Shown here in pieces: positions 55,131 through 64,000 of a stretch of 64,000 nt of DNA (within the stretch, counting starts at the first letter, position 1; each line of letters opens with the position of its first letter). Origin of the DNA: Phycisphaerales bacterium (GTDB lineage Bacteria; Planctomycetota; Phycisphaerae; UBA1845); contig JACKHG010000002.1 in assembly GCA_020639115.1 (NCBI GenBank), positions 310,001-374,000 of the forward strand, read 5' to 3'. Under the pieces are notes generated by a model, which saw nothing but the letters and a program-made list of their open reading frames with translations, was not told the origin of the DNA and made no database searches. The translations under genes and the position numbers were made by a program.

Positions 55131-55403
55131 GTGAACGTGATGAGGATTCCGCTCCACATTCCCGTCAGCCTGCTCGCCGCGGACATTCCGCCGCAGAAGA
55201 TGCACTACGCGCTGGTCCTGCTCGCGACGGTGCTGCTGCTGTTTCTGGTGTTTGCGCTGATGATCCTGGTGGCGCGGTTGTTGCGCCGCAGCCGGGAGCG
55301 GCTCGCGCGGCGGCCGGCTGAGCCGACGGAGTACGTCGACGCGTGGAGCATGCACAAGCTGCCGGAGGATGCGGAGCCAACCGATCCCGAGGAGCCGCAG
55401 TAG
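55131..55403 (+). CDS. Small single-pass membrane protein
   Basis: The 90-residue product (GTG at 55131; an in-frame ATG at 55140 is possible) has one strong membrane helix, ALVLLATVLLLFLVFALMIL (about residues 27-46), a basic cytoplasmic stretch LLRRSRERLARRPAE and an acidic tail. It follows the DnaJ-type gene closely and precedes lysS by 144 bases. The sequence is not family-specific; function unknown. Confidence 0.65.
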   Translation: MNVMRIPLHIPVSLLAADIPPQKMHYALVLLATVLLLFLVFALMILVARLLRRSRERLARRPAEPTEYVDAWSMHKLPEDAEPTDPEEPQ

Positions 55404-55547
55404 CCCAAGCGGCTGATCTGCGGGGTCTGCGTCGTTTGGCGCGTCCCGGGGGGCGTGCTACCATCCGGCCCGCTTTTTTGCGGGGTGACGGCGCGGCGTG
55501 GCGCCGACCTCCAGCAACTGGACTCCATCCGAGAAATTCATCAGCAC

Positions 55548-57080
55548 ATGTCGGTCGAAGACCAGCTCATCGAGGAGCGTCGCAAGAAGCTCGCCAAGGT
55601 GCGCGAGCTGGGACGGGACCCCTACGGTCACCGGTTCACGGACGTCGCACACCTCGCGGACGTTCGGGTACGCGCCGAGGGGCTCGGCATACCCGCCGGT
55701 GAGATGCGCGAGCAGGAGCGCACCCGCGTCGCGGGCCGCATCGTGCTCCGCCGCGTGATGGGCAACCTGGTGTTTCTCACGCTGCGTGACGGCACGGGCG
55801 ACATGCAGGTGGGGCTCTCGAAGCGTGCGGTCGGTGACGACTGGGGCCTGATCAAGCTGCTCGACCTCGGCGACATCGTCGGCGTGGATGGCTGGCTGGG
55901 CGCGACGAAGACCGGCGAACTGACCGTATGGGGCGACGCCTGTACGCTGCTGGCGAAGTCGCTGCTGGCGCCGCCGGAGAAGTGGCACGGTCTGACCGAC
56001 GTCGAGCTGCGTTACCGCCGGCGGTACGTCGATCTGTACGCGAACCCCGAGGTGCGGGCGGTGTTCCAGCAGCGCGGCCGGATCATCCAGGCGATCCGGG
56101 CGTACCTGGTGGCGTGCGAGTACCTGGAGGTCGAGACGCCGGTGCTTCAGCCGGTGTACGGCGGGGCGGCTGCCCGGCCGTTCATCACCCACCACAACAC
56201 GCTGGACATGCGGCTCTACCTGCGGATTAGCCCGGAGCTGTATCTCAAGCGGCTCCTGGTCGGCGGGCTCGAGCGGGTATTCGAGTTCTCGCGGAACTTC
56301 CGCAACGAGGGGATCAGCACGCAGCACAATCCCGAGTTCACCCTGCTCGAGTTGTACGAGGCGTACGGCGACTACCACGTGATGATGGAGCGGGTGGAGG
56401 GGATGACGTCGGCTGCGATCCGCAGCCTGGACGGCAATTTCCGCCGGACGTTCCGCGAGACCGAGCTGGACTTCACGCCGCCTTGGCCGCGGCGGAAATA
56501 CGCCGACCTGCTCCGCGAATACGCGGGTGTGGACATGGCCGACGGCGCGGCGGTTCGGGAGACCGCCAAGAAGCACGGCGTGGACATCGCGGGCAAGGAC
56601 GACGCGGTGGTGATCAACGACCTGTTCGAGGCGACGGTGGAGCCGCGGCTGATCCAGCCACAGTTCGTCTACGACTACCCCGCGGCGATCTGTCCGCTGA
56701 CGCGGCGGCACCCGGACGATCCGGCGATCGCGCTGCGCTTCGAGGCGTACGCGTGCGGGATGGAGCTGGGCAACGCGTACACCGAGCTGAACGATCCCGA
56801 CGTGCAGGAGGCGAACTTCCAGCAGCAGCTCGCGGGCCAGGACGAGACGATGGCGGTGATGGACGAGGACTTTGTCGCCGCGCTGCGTTACGGCATGCCG
56901 CCCGCCGGCGGGCTGGGCGTGGGTATCGACCGGTTGGTGATGCTGCTGACCAATTCACCGAGCATTCGCGACGTCATCCTCTTCCCGCTGCAGCGTCCGG
57001 TGGCTTCGGGCGGGCCGGCCGTGGAAGCGGGCGGCGAGGTCCCGGACGACGGGGACCCGGACGGGGGCGCGGATGTATAA
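55548..57080 (+). CDS. lysS: Lysyl-tRNA synthetase, class II
   Basis: The 510-residue enzyme charges tRNA-Lys. It has the OB-fold anticodon domain (TRVAGRIVLRRVMGNLVFLTLRDGTG in parts), then motif 1 (FLEVETPVL-like YLEVETPVLQPVYGG), motif 2 (FRNEGISTQHNPEFTLLE) and motif 3 (GLGVGIDRLVMLL). The start at the ATG at 55548 (MSVEDQLIEERRKKL) gives the usual size. The end overlaps the lolC-like ATG by 8 bases, placing lysS and the ABC permease/ATPase genes in one operon, an order also known from other bacteria. Confidence 0.96.
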   Translation: MSVEDQLIEERRKKLAKVRELGRDPYGHRFTDVAHLADVRVRAEGLGIPAGEMREQERTRVAGRIVLRRVMGNLVFLTLRDGTGDMQVGLSKRAVGDDWGLIKLLDLGDIVGVDGWLGATKTGELTVWGDACTLLAKSLLAPPEKWHGLTDVELRYRRRYVDLYANPEVRAVFQQRGRIIQAIRAYLVACEYLEVETPVLQPVYGGAAARPFITHHNTLDMRLYLRISPELYLKRLLVGGLERVFEFSRNFRNEGISTQHNPEFTLLELYEAYGDYHVMMERVEGMTSAAIRSLDGNFRRTFRETELDFTPPWPRRKYADLLREYAGVDMADGAAVRETAKKHGVDIAGKDDAVVINDLFEATVEPRLIQPQFVYDYPAAICPLTRRHPDDPAIALRFEAYACGMELGNAYTELNDPDVQEANFQQQLAGQDETMAVMDEDFVAALRYGMPPAGGLGVGIDRLVMLLTNSPSIRDVILFPLQRPVASGGPAVEAGGEVPDDGDPDGGADV

Positions 57081-58773
57081 GCTCTTTCTCACCCTGCGCT
57101 ACCTGCGCCGCAAGTGGATCGCCGTGTTCGCCATGCTCAGTGTCTGGCTGTGCGTGGCGATGGTGCTGATCGTCTTCAGCGTCATGGACGGCTTCCTGGA
57201 GAACATCAAGCAGCACTCGCGCGGGCTGCTCAGCGACATCATCGTGGACGTGGGCACGCTGCAGGGCTTTCCCTATTACGACGACTTCACGAAGTACATG
57301 CACGAGCAGCTCCCCGACGTGGTGGAGTCGGTCTCGCCGGTGATCTACAACTACGCGATCCTGCGGGTGAAGACCGGCCGGGCGGAGAACATCACCAAGC
57401 CGGTGCGCGTGGTGGGCATCGACCTTGCGGGGTACGCGTCGGTCAACACCTTTCACGACAGCCTGTACTACGACAAGTATTACCCGGGAACGACGACGTT
57501 CGCGCCCGCGCCGATGCCGATCGCGGGGCTCAAGCTGCCGCCGGGGACGCCGGAGATGCCGGCGACGACGAATGCGTTCGCGGACAGCGCCGAGTACGCC
57601 CTGCCCGACCCGTATCCGCAGGCGTTCGCGCGGTTCAAGGCCGACCACCCCGACGATCCGATCGTGAAGAACCCGAAGCGGCCCAGCGTCCATTCCCCGG
57701 ACGGCGTCGGTTATTTCGAGAACAACTTCGGCCAGCCCGGCTACGAGGGCAAGCCGCTGCCCGGCCTGATCGTCGGCATGGACGTGATCTACTCGCGCAA
57801 GGAGGACGGCGAATACGAGCGGGCGATGGTCCGCGGCGAGGAGATCGTGCTCACCATGCTGCCCATGACGCGCAAGGGCACGCTCGCGGAGGATCCCGTG
57901 CCGCTGGCGATGCGCCTCGCGGACGAGTCGCGGACGCGCGTCTACCAGATCGACGAGATCTGCGTTTACGCCGACTTCAAGCTCATCCAGCACATGTTGA
58001 GCATGGACGCGCTGCAGCGGGTGGACGGCACGATGACCAAGCCGCGTGCCACGCAGCTCCTCGTGCGGATCCGCGACGGGCTCGACGCCCGCGTGGCCAA
58101 GGCGCGCATCGAGAAGCTCTGGGAAGAGTTCTGCATGGGCGTCTTCTACGACATTCCGCCCCAGAAGTACCGGGCGCTGACCGACGCGGAGCGCGCCCAG
58201 CTCAGGCGCGGGGCGCGCGAGGGCTGGCTCACCACCGTCGATCCCGAGGACGCCATCCTGATGAGCGCGGTGGGGGTCGAGACGTGGGAGGATCGCCAGC
58301 GCGGCTTCATCGATGCGGTCGAGAAGGAAAAGGTGCTGGTCACGATTCTCTTCCTGATCATCAGCGTGGTGGCGGTCGTGCTGATCGGCGTGATTTTCCA
58401 CATGATCGTGATGCAGAAGACCCGCGACATCGGGATCATCAAGAGCCTGGGGGCGACGCGCTGGGGGGTCGCGTCGATCTTCCTCTCCTACGGGGCCGCG
58501 GTGGGCATCGTCGGAGGGATCCTGGGCGTCGTGTGCGGATCGATCTTTGTCTACTACATCAACGACATCCAGGATCTGCTCGCGCACCTCAACCCGAACC
58601 TGCGCGTGTGGAGTCCGGAAGTATACACGTTTGATCGGATTCCCAATGAGGTGAAGCCCATGGCCGCGCTGGTGGTGTTCGTGGCGGCGGTGGGAACGTC
58701 GATGCTGGGCGCCGCCTGGCCGGCGATCAAGGCGGCCCGCGTGTGGCCGGTGCAGGCCCTGCGCTACGAGTAG
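57073..58773 (+). CDS. ABC transporter permease of the LolC/LolE-MacB type
   Basis: The 566-residue permease has one N-terminal membrane helix (about residues 17-38), a long periplasmic domain (about 40-410) and three C-terminal helices (about 420-445, 466-495, 530-552), the FtsX-like fold of LolC/E. The cytoplasmic coupling segment MIVMQKTRDIGIIKSLGATRWG is typical. Together with the ATPase gene that follows it would extract lipoproteins from the inner membrane, or move another lipophilic substrate. Only one permease gene is present, so it would act as a homodimer. It overlaps lysS by 8 bases. Confidence 0.9.
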   Translation: MYKLFLTLRYLRRKWIAVFAMLSVWLCVAMVLIVFSVMDGFLENIKQHSRGLLSDIIVDVGTLQGFPYYDDFTKYMHEQLPDVVESVSPVIYNYAILRVKTGRAENITKPVRVVGIDLAGYASVNTFHDSLYYDKYYPGTTTFAPAPMPIAGLKLPPGTPEMPATTNAFADSAEYALPDPYPQAFARFKADHPDDPIVKNPKRPSVHSPDGVGYFENNFGQPGYEGKPLPGLIVGMDVIYSRKEDGEYERAMVRGEEIVLTMLPMTRKGTLAEDPVPLAMRLADESRTRVYQIDEICVYADFKLIQHMLSMDALQRVDGTMTKPRATQLLVRIRDGLDARVAKARIEKLWEEFCMGVFYDIPPQKYRALTDAERAQLRRGAREGWLTTVDPEDAILMSAVGVETWEDRQRGFIDAVEKEKVLVTILFLIISVVAVVLIGVIFHMIVMQKTRDIGIIKSLGATRWGVASIFLSYGAAVGIVGGILGVVCGSIFVYYINDIQDLLAHLNPNLRVWSPEVYTFDRIPNEVKPMAALVVFVAAVGTSMLGAAWPAIKAARVWPVQALRYE

Positions 58774-58794
58774 CGCTGCGGCGCTTGGACAGCG

Positions 58795-59487
58795 ATGAGC
58801 AACGTGCTTCTCAGAGCGCAGGACGTGCACAAGACCTACCTGCTGGGCAAGGTGCCGCTGCGGGTGCTGCGCGGTGTGAACGTCGACGTGCGCGCCGGCG
58901 AACTGCTCGCGGTCACCGGCGCGAGCGGGTGCGGCAAGAGCACGCTGCTGCACATCCTCGGGGCGCTGGATCTGCCCGACAAGGGCTCGGTGCGCTACGA
59001 CGGCCAGGACGTGTTCCGCATGTCCGCGGCGCGGCGCGACGGCGTGCGGAATCGCGAGGTCGGCTTCGTCTTCCAGTTCTACCACCTGCTGCCCGAGCTG
59101 AACGTCCTGGAGAACGTGCTCATGCCGCAGATGGTGGGGATGGGCGTGTTCGCGTGGTCCGGGCGGCGGCGTGACGCGCGGGCCCGGGCCGAGGATATCC
59201 TCACCCGCGTCGGCCTCAGCGAACGTATCTTCCATCGCCCCAACGAGTTATCCGGCGGGGAGCGGCAGCGCGTGGCCATCGCCCGGGCGATGATGAACGA
59301 GCCGCGGTTTTTGCTTGCCGATGAACCAACGGGTAATCTGGATGCTAAAATGGGGCAGGGGATTCTCGAATGCCTGCGCTCCCTCAACGAGAACGGCCAG
59401 ACGATCGTGCTGGTGACGCACGATCCGAACATCGCGGCTGCCGCCGATCGCCGCATCCAGCTCGTTGACGGCAGGATCGAGGCCTGA
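58795..59487 (+). CDS. lolD: ABC transporter ATP-binding protein, LolD-like
   Basis: The 230-residue ATPase has Walker A GASGCGKS (residues 42-49), the signature LSGGERQRVAIARA, Walker B FLLADEPTGNLD, and the H-loop in LVTHD. The ADEPTGNLD form and the length are those of LolD/MacB-type ATPases. It lies 21 bases after the permease gene and completes a LolCD-type transporter with it. Confidence 0.92.
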   Translation: MSNVLLRAQDVHKTYLLGKVPLRVLRGVNVDVRAGELLAVTGASGCGKSTLLHILGALDLPDKGSVRYDGQDVFRMSAARRDGVRNREVGFVFQFYHLLPELNVLENVLMPQMVGMGVFAWSGRRRDARARAEDILTRVGLSERIFHRPNELSGGERQRVAIARAMMNEPRFLLADEPTGNLDAKMGQGILECLRSLNENGQTIVLVTHDPNIAAAADRRIQLVDGRIEA

Positions 59488-59541
59488 CGGCATCCCCCTC
59501 CCGAGTCGCACCCATCCGTTTCCGCGAGAGGAGTTCAAGTC

Positions 59542-60609
59542 ATGACCGAGGCCGCCGCCCGCAACCGATCCGCCGACGCATCGAAAAAAGCCAACCTGGA
59601 CTGGGCGCATCTGTCGTTCGGCTACACCAAGACGGACTGCAACATCCGCTACACGTTCCGCGATGGCCGCTGGGACAAGGGCGTGCTGTCGGCGGACGAA
59701 ACGCTGCCGATTCACATCGCCGCGACCTGCCTGCACTACGGGCAGGAGTGTTTCGAGGGGCTCAAGGCGTTTGAGACGAAGGCGGGCGATGTCGTCGTGT
59801 TCCGCGTCGAGGAGAACGCCCGGCGCATGGCCCGCTCGGCGCGGAAGATCCTCATGGAGCCGCCGCCCGAGGAGCTCTTCATCGAGGCGGTCGAGCGGGT
59901 CGTGGACGCCAACCGCCGCTTCGTGCCGCCGCACGGCACGGGGGCGGCGCTGTACATCCGTCCGCTGCTGATCGGCACGGGCGCCGAGGTGGGCGTGAAG
60001 CCCGCGTCAGAGTACATGCTGCTCATCTTCGTCACGCCGGTCGGGCCGTACTTCAAGACCGGTTTCAAGCCGGTGGACCTGATCGTCGAGGAGCAGGTCG
60101 ATCGCACGGCGCCGCTCGGCGTCGGCGACGTGAAGGTCGGCGGCAACTACGCCGCGAGCCTGCGCGCGGGGATGGCGGCGAAGAAGAAGGGTTTTGCCGA
60201 CTGCATCTACCTCGACGCGAAGCACAAGCGCTACATCGATGAGTCCGGCCCGGCGAACTTCTTCGCGATCACGCAGGATGACCGCTACGTCACGCCGGAG
60301 AGCCACACCATTCTGCCCTCGATCACGAACATGTCGCTCATCGAGCTGGCGCGGGAGATGGGCCTGAATCCCGAGCGGCGCCCGGTGGAGATCGACGAGA
60401 TCTTCAGCTTCAAGGAGGTGGGGTGCTGCGGAACGGCGGCGGTGATCACCCCGGTGGGTTCGATCACCTGGCGGGACCGCAAGCAGGTTTACTGTCCGGA
60501 CGGCGTGGCGGGTCCGCGGTGCACCGCCCTGTACGAGCGTCTGCGCGAGATCCAGACGGGCGATCTGCCGGACGAGCATGGCTGGTTGCGGCGCATCCCG
60601 CCGCGTTGA
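59542..60609 (+). CDS. ilvE: Branched-chain amino-acid aminotransferase
   Basis: The 355-residue PLP enzyme transfers the amino group in the last step of Val, Leu and Ile synthesis (and the first of their breakdown). It shows HYGQECFEGLKAF, the ALYIRPLLIGTG segment, the PLP-binding Lys198 in GDVKVGGNYAASL, and the DESGPANFFAI and GCCGTAAVITPVG motifs of the fold IV / BCAT II group. GAGAGGAG precedes the ATG at 59542. It follows the transporter genes by 54 bases but is functionally separate. Confidence 0.95.
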   Translation: MTEAAARNRSADASKKANLDWAHLSFGYTKTDCNIRYTFRDGRWDKGVLSADETLPIHIAATCLHYGQECFEGLKAFETKAGDVVVFRVEENARRMARSARKILMEPPPEELFIEAVERVVDANRRFVPPHGTGAALYIRPLLIGTGAEVGVKPASEYMLLIFVTPVGPYFKTGFKPVDLIVEEQVDRTAPLGVGDVKVGGNYAASLRAGMAAKKKGFADCIYLDAKHKRYIDESGPANFFAITQDDRYVTPESHTILPSITNMSLIELAREMGLNPERRPVEIDEIFSFKEVGCCGTAAVITPVGSITWRDRKQVYCPDGVAGPRCTALYERLREIQTGDLPDEHGWLRRIPPR

Positions 60610-60696
60610 CCCCGCTGCCAGCGCAGTTCATGCCGTTTTCGCGATCTTAACCGGCGCTTTCCGGGAGCCGATAAACCGGGGCGCTGGAGGTCGCGC

Positions 60697-60897
60697 ATGG
60701 ATCGTTGGATCATTGTGGCCATGCTGGGGTTTGCGGGTCTGGGCGTGTTGGCTTTTCTGCGCCTGGTCAGCAACGAGGTCGCGTTGCGCATCCGCGCCCT
60801 GCATGTGCGTGTGAAGCTCGAGGAGGAAGAGGCGGAGCGGGCCCGGGCGGAGGCGGGGGAGGCCAGCGACGTCATTCACGAGGCCGAGGCCGCCTGA
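60697..60897 (+). CDS. Small membrane protein with charged helix
   Basis: The 66-residue product has one membrane helix (MDRWIIVAMLGFAGLGVLAFLR) and then a highly charged Glu/Arg-rich helix (VKLEEEEAERARAEAGE). GGAGG at 60685-60689 lies 7 bases before the ATG. It might be an assembly or scaffold protein; family not recognised. Confidence 0.6.
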   Translation: MDRWIIVAMLGFAGLGVLAFLRLVSNEVALRIRALHVRVKLEEEEAERARAEAGEASDVIHEAEAA

Positions 60898-60923
60898 CCG
60901 CCGGTGGCTGCACTTCTTCGGCG

Positions 60924-60952
60924 TTGACTTGCCACCCTGCGGGGTCTAGATT
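60924..60952 (+). promoter_or_regulatory. Sigma-70-like promoter for the gene at 61001
   Basis: TTGACT (60924-60929) and TAGATT (60947-60952) with a 17-base spacer. The leader would be about 42 bases to the ATG at 61001. Confidence 0.6.
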
Positions 60953-61000
60953 GCCAGCGGATATGGCGCTGTCCTCGCGCAGACCACACCAGGGGATGTC

Positions 61001-62029
61001 ATGAGCGGATCCAGTTCCCGATTTGCCCGTCTCAAAGCCGCCGCCAACACCGTGGGGGTCCTGATCATCGCCACCGGCGTCGTGATGGTGGTGCTCTCGT
61101 TTCTGCCCGAGTACGCGGCGCGGCGCGTCTGGCTCGGTACCGGTGGAATTCTCGCGGTCCTGTGCGGGGCGGCCTGGATCATCGCGGCGCTGCTGCTGAT
61201 CAAGATCGAATCGAACACCTCGCGCTACTACAACCAGCAGCTCGATCACTACGACCTGGCGCGCCAGCAGTGCGACGCGCTCGCCAAGCTCGTTGACGTT
61301 TCCATGCTCTCGGACGCCGCCCGCTCACTCGCCAATCGCGACCGGGAGTGCGAAGCGCTGCGCACGGCGATCCGCGCGGACCTGCGGACGGAGCGTTGGG
61401 ACGCGGCGCTGAAGCTGATCGACGAGATGGCCATCCGCTTCGGCTACGCCGAGGAGGCTGAGGGCCTGCGGACCGAGGCGACGGAGGCCCGCGCCGAGGC
61501 GCTGCGGCAGAAGCTGACCCAGGCGTCCGCGGTGGTCGAGCGGCACCTCGCGGAGCACAACTGGGAGAAGGCCCGCAAGGAGATCGAGCGGCTCGAGCGG
61601 GCCCTGCCCGAGGAGCCGCGGATCGCGCGGTTGCGGCAGCTCTACCACGAGCGGTTCAACGAGCGCAAACAGGAGTTGCTCAAGGCGTGGAACAACGCGG
61701 TGAGCCGCAACGACGTGGACGCCGCGATCGCCACGCTCCAGGATCTGGACAGCTACCTGACCCGCGACGAGGCCCGCTCGCTCGAGGAGTCCGCCCGGCA
61801 CGTGTTCAAGACCAAGCTGCTTCAGCTCGGCATGCAGTTCCAGTTCGCCGTCACCGAGAAACGCTGGCGCGACGCGCTGGAGGTCGGCCTCCAGATCATG
61901 GAGGAGTTCCCGAACGCGCGCATGTCCAAGGAGGTCGGCGAGGCGATCGACGGCCTGCGCGCCCGCGCGGGCCTCCATGACGTCGAGGTGACCACCGCAG
62001 CCGATCACACCGACCCGGCATCCGCCTGA
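61001..62029 (+). CDS. Membrane-anchored helical (TPR-like) protein
   Basis: The 342-residue product (AGGGGATG before the ATG) has two membrane helices at about residues 15-34 and 45-67, and then a cytoplasmic all-helical region (70-325) with repeated pairs resembling degenerate TPRs (AALKLIDEMAIRFGY, HNWEKARKEIERLERALPEEP, WRDALEVGLQIMEEFPN). No enzyme motif. It is likely a scaffold at the membrane; the partner is unknown. It has its own promoter at 60924-60952, and the GGDEF gene follows 186 bases later. Confidence 0.68.
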   Translation: MSGSSSRFARLKAAANTVGVLIIATGVVMVVLSFLPEYAARRVWLGTGGILAVLCGAAWIIAALLLIKIESNTSRYYNQQLDHYDLARQQCDALAKLVDVSMLSDAARSLANRDRECEALRTAIRADLRTERWDAALKLIDEMAIRFGYAEEAEGLRTEATEARAEALRQKLTQASAVVERHLAEHNWEKARKEIERLERALPEEPRIARLRQLYHERFNERKQELLKAWNNAVSRNDVDAAIATLQDLDSYLTRDEARSLEESARHVFKTKLLQLGMQFQFAVTEKRWRDALEVGLQIMEEFPNARMSKEVGEAIDGLRARAGLHDVEVTTAADHTDPASA

Positions 62030-62214
62030 TCTTCGCGCAGGAATTGCCGGTCTTTCTCGTCGGCGCGCCTGCCCGGGTGCCGGCGAAGACCAGCGCCAAA
62101 TCTCTCTGAACTGTCCTGCGCTCATCCAGTCGAACGACCGTGGTTCCGATATTTCTGGTGGCGGATCGCCACTCAGAATGGTTCACCCGGAAGGCACGAC
62201 GCGCGGCGCAGCGA

Positions 62215-63597
62215 ATGGAATCGACGGTTACCAACCCACCTGGCGCAACTGCCGAGCCGTCGGTCTGGGCGCGCCTGCGTCAGACCGTCTGCGGTCTGCA
62301 GATGCGCTTCACGGCGATGGTCGTGGGTCTCGCGCTGCTCGTCGGAGCCACGGTGGGCATGGTGACGTTCGATCTGACCGCGCGGTTGATCCGCCGCGTG
62401 CACGCCGAGCAGTGCCGGGAGGCGGCGGAGATGCTCGCCCGGCGGGCGGCCACGCTCTACGAACACGATCAGGCGGCGTTGCGCGAACTGGCCAGCGATC
62501 TGGTGGCTTCGGAGCCGCTGGTCTTCGTGGCGTTCATGTCGCCCAACGGGAGCAACATGGCGGCGGCGCGCAACGCGCACTACGCGGACGTCCGCCTGAC
62601 GGTCGGACTCACGCCGCAGACCGCGCTGGGGCAACCGATGTTCGTGGAGCCCGGGCACGGTGTTTCCGGTTTTCTCGATGTCACCTATCCGGTGCAGGGG
62701 CGCGTGGACCCGGCCAATCCCGGCTCGACGCCGGCGCTGCTGGGCTACGTGCGCATCGGGCACTCACTGCAGCGCACGTTGTCCGAGGTGCAGGCCACGG
62801 TGGAGTTCCTCTCCGGCATCGCCGTGCTGATCACCGCGTTGACCGTGCCGCTCGGCTTTCTCGTCGTGCGGCGCATGGTGCGGCCGCTGCACGACCTGGC
62901 GGCGACGATGAGCCGGTTCGCCACGGGCGACCTGGGGGCGCGTTCGCGGCTGGTTCGCCACGACGAGCTGGGCGATCTCGCCCGCGCCTACAACCACATG
63001 GCCGACCGGTTGAGCCAGAAGCATGTTGAGATTTCGCAACTGAACGCCGAGCTCGAGGAGCGCGTGCAGCAGCGGACGCGCCAGTTGCGCGAGCTGGCCA
63101 TGCGCGACGCGCTCACCGGACTGTACAACCGGCGTCACTTCGCCGAGGCGCTGCGCCGCTCGTTTGCCGAGGCCCGCCGCTACGGCAAGGACCTCGCCTG
63201 CATGATGATCGACCTGGACAACTTCAAGGGCATCAACGATCGCTGCGGCCACCACGCCGGCGACGAGGTGCTCATGTTCGTCGCGAGCCGCATCCGCGAG
63301 GAGCTGCGCGTCTCGGACCTCGCCGCCCGCTACGGGGGCGACGAGTTCGTCGCACTGCTGCCCCACACCGACACCGCCCAGGCGCAGATGCTCGCCACGC
63401 GCATCAAGCAGGCGCTCTCCGGCGCGAGCATCGACCGCGTCCGCGGTGAGCACCTGGGGCTGAGCATCGGCGTCGCCTCCATCGCCGACGTACCCGGCGA
63501 CGATCCGGACGCCCTCGTCCGGGCGGCGGACCGGGCCCTCTACGACGCCAAGGCCCACGGCAAGAACACCGTCGTCGTGCACAGGGTTTCCGCGTAA
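62215..63597 (+). CDS. Membrane diguanylate cyclase (periplasmic sensor-HAMP-GGDEF)
   Basis: Starting at the ATG at 62215, the product has 460 residues (a GTG at 62140 would add 25). Domains: a membrane helix (about residues 32-50), a periplasmic sensor of about 150 residues, a second membrane helix (about 200-220), HAMP (220-270), a short coiled coil, and GGDEF (295-458) with the active site RYGGDEFVALL and catalytic NNFK-like DLDNFKGIND. The inhibitory I-site RVSD lies five residues before GGDEF, so product feedback is expected. It should make c-di-GMP from GTP in response to a periplasmic signal. The MshEN domain of the PilB ATPase could be a target (inference). Confidence 0.92.
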   Translation: MESTVTNPPGATAEPSVWARLRQTVCGLQMRFTAMVVGLALLVGATVGMVTFDLTARLIRRVHAEQCREAAEMLARRAATLYEHDQAALRELASDLVASEPLVFVAFMSPNGSNMAAARNAHYADVRLTVGLTPQTALGQPMFVEPGHGVSGFLDVTYPVQGRVDPANPGSTPALLGYVRIGHSLQRTLSEVQATVEFLSGIAVLITALTVPLGFLVVRRMVRPLHDLAATMSRFATGDLGARSRLVRHDELGDLARAYNHMADRLSQKHVEISQLNAELEERVQQRTRQLRELAMRDALTGLYNRRHFAEALRRSFAEARRYGKDLACMMIDLDNFKGINDRCGHHAGDEVLMFVASRIREELRVSDLAARYGGDEFVALLPHTDTAQAQMLATRIKQALSGASIDRVRGEHLGLSIGVASIADVPGDDPDALVRAADRALYDAKAHGKNTVVVHRVSA

Positions 63598-63801
63598 TCG
63601 GCAGAAGCCGCCTCCGTCTGCTATATTTCGCCTCGACCAACGAATACCCTGGTGCGCCCGCAGTGTGCGCGCCGGCGGCCAGTCCAGATGCCGCGGGTAT
63701 AGTCGCGTGCGGCGTTTGTAATCGCCCGTACCGCCCGCCGGTGATAGGCTGTATGGGAGGCTCGGCGGAGTCACTCCGCCCGCTGGAAAGGAAGGGCGCT
63801 C

Positions 63802-64000
63802 GTGTTCGCAACCCTGGGCAAGTACGTGGGCGGGAAGGTGCTGACGGCGCTGCTCGCGGTGGGGGGGGTGCTCAGCGTCATCTGGTTCTGGAAACACCCG
63901 GAGCAGCTCCAGGCGATCTGGGCGGTGCTCAAGGGTGTGCTGGTGTGGCTTGGCCTGGTGGTGGTTCTGCCGTGGGCGGCGTTCTTCGTCACCGGGTGGG
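63802..64000 (+). CDS. Membrane protein, 3' end outside window
   Basis: GTG at 63802 follows GGAAAGGAAGG. The 66 visible residues (MFATLGKYVGGKVLTALLAV, then VWLGLVVVLPWAAFF) contain two hydrophobic helices, at about residues 12-28 and 45-62, and run to the window edge. Codon use and the ribosome binding site support a real gene; family not recognised. Confidence 0.65.
   Translation, partial: MFATLGKYVGGKVLTALLAVGGVLSVIWFWKHPEQLQAIWAVLKGVLVWLGLVVVLPWAAFFVTGW

Noticed and set aside
60616..60687. CCAGCGC and GCGCTGG as a possible terminator after ilvE
   Set aside because: The arms are about 60 bases apart with no U-run, so a functional terminator is doubtful.

Overview
The window is high-G+C bacterial chromosome, most likely from a planctomycete of the Phycisphaerae type. 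The clues are an ECF sigma factor paired with a serine/threonine kinase carrying TPRs, very large secreted proteins built from DCNxNGxPDxC calcium-loop repeats, duplicated dockerin-like C-terminal domains, zinc-ribbon proteins of the CPxCG type, and a pilin with an RA/FTLVE cleavage site. Taxonomy is inferred from gene content only.

Layout. 1-13.2 kb: the 3' end of a TPR protein, a secreted malectin-GH88-dockerin hydrolase, a kinase/ECF sigma pair, and a secreted protein of about 1,790 residues with three six-bladed YWTD propellers, a VWA domain and a LamG domain. 13.2-31.2 kb: small zinc-ribbon and unknown genes, tRNA-Ser(GGA), a receiver/PEP-synthase-like protein, an ankyrin protein, proBA, fbp, a RimB-RimK-AstE-like cluster, a hybrid histidine kinase, an MBL hydrolase and small envelope proteins. 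31.2-43.8 kb: a multi-pass membrane protein and then a type IV pilus/type II secretion-like operon (pilin, PilM, PilN, PilO, PilP-like, secretin, TPR lipoprotein, STAS protein, PilB, PilC). 43.9-51.0 kb: glutaredoxin-like and LysM proteins, recG, a small membrane protein and valS. 51.2-64.0 kb: zinc-ribbon membrane protein, nitrilase-family hydrolase, DnaJ-type chaperone, lysS-lolC-lolD, branched-chain aminotransferase, membrane coiled-coil proteins, a GGDEF diguanylate cyclase and the start of a membrane protein.

From about 46.77 to 50.15 kb many small indels break the recG 3' end and most of valS. Both are housekeeping genes with recognisable motifs in several frames, so consensus error is more likely than true gene decay. 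A single similar break separates the two halves of the zinc-ribbon gene at 51.26-52.51 kb.

Themes: a pilus or secretion assembly operon with an unusual STAS insertion; secreted calcium-dependent adhesion and polysaccharide-degrading proteins that share a C-terminal module; several signalling devices (kinase/ECF sigma pair, hybrid kinase, c-di-GMP synthase); and housekeeping biosynthesis (proline, branched-chain amino acids, gluconeogenesis, aminoacyl-tRNA synthetases). There are no rRNA genes, CRISPR arrays, transposases or phage genes.
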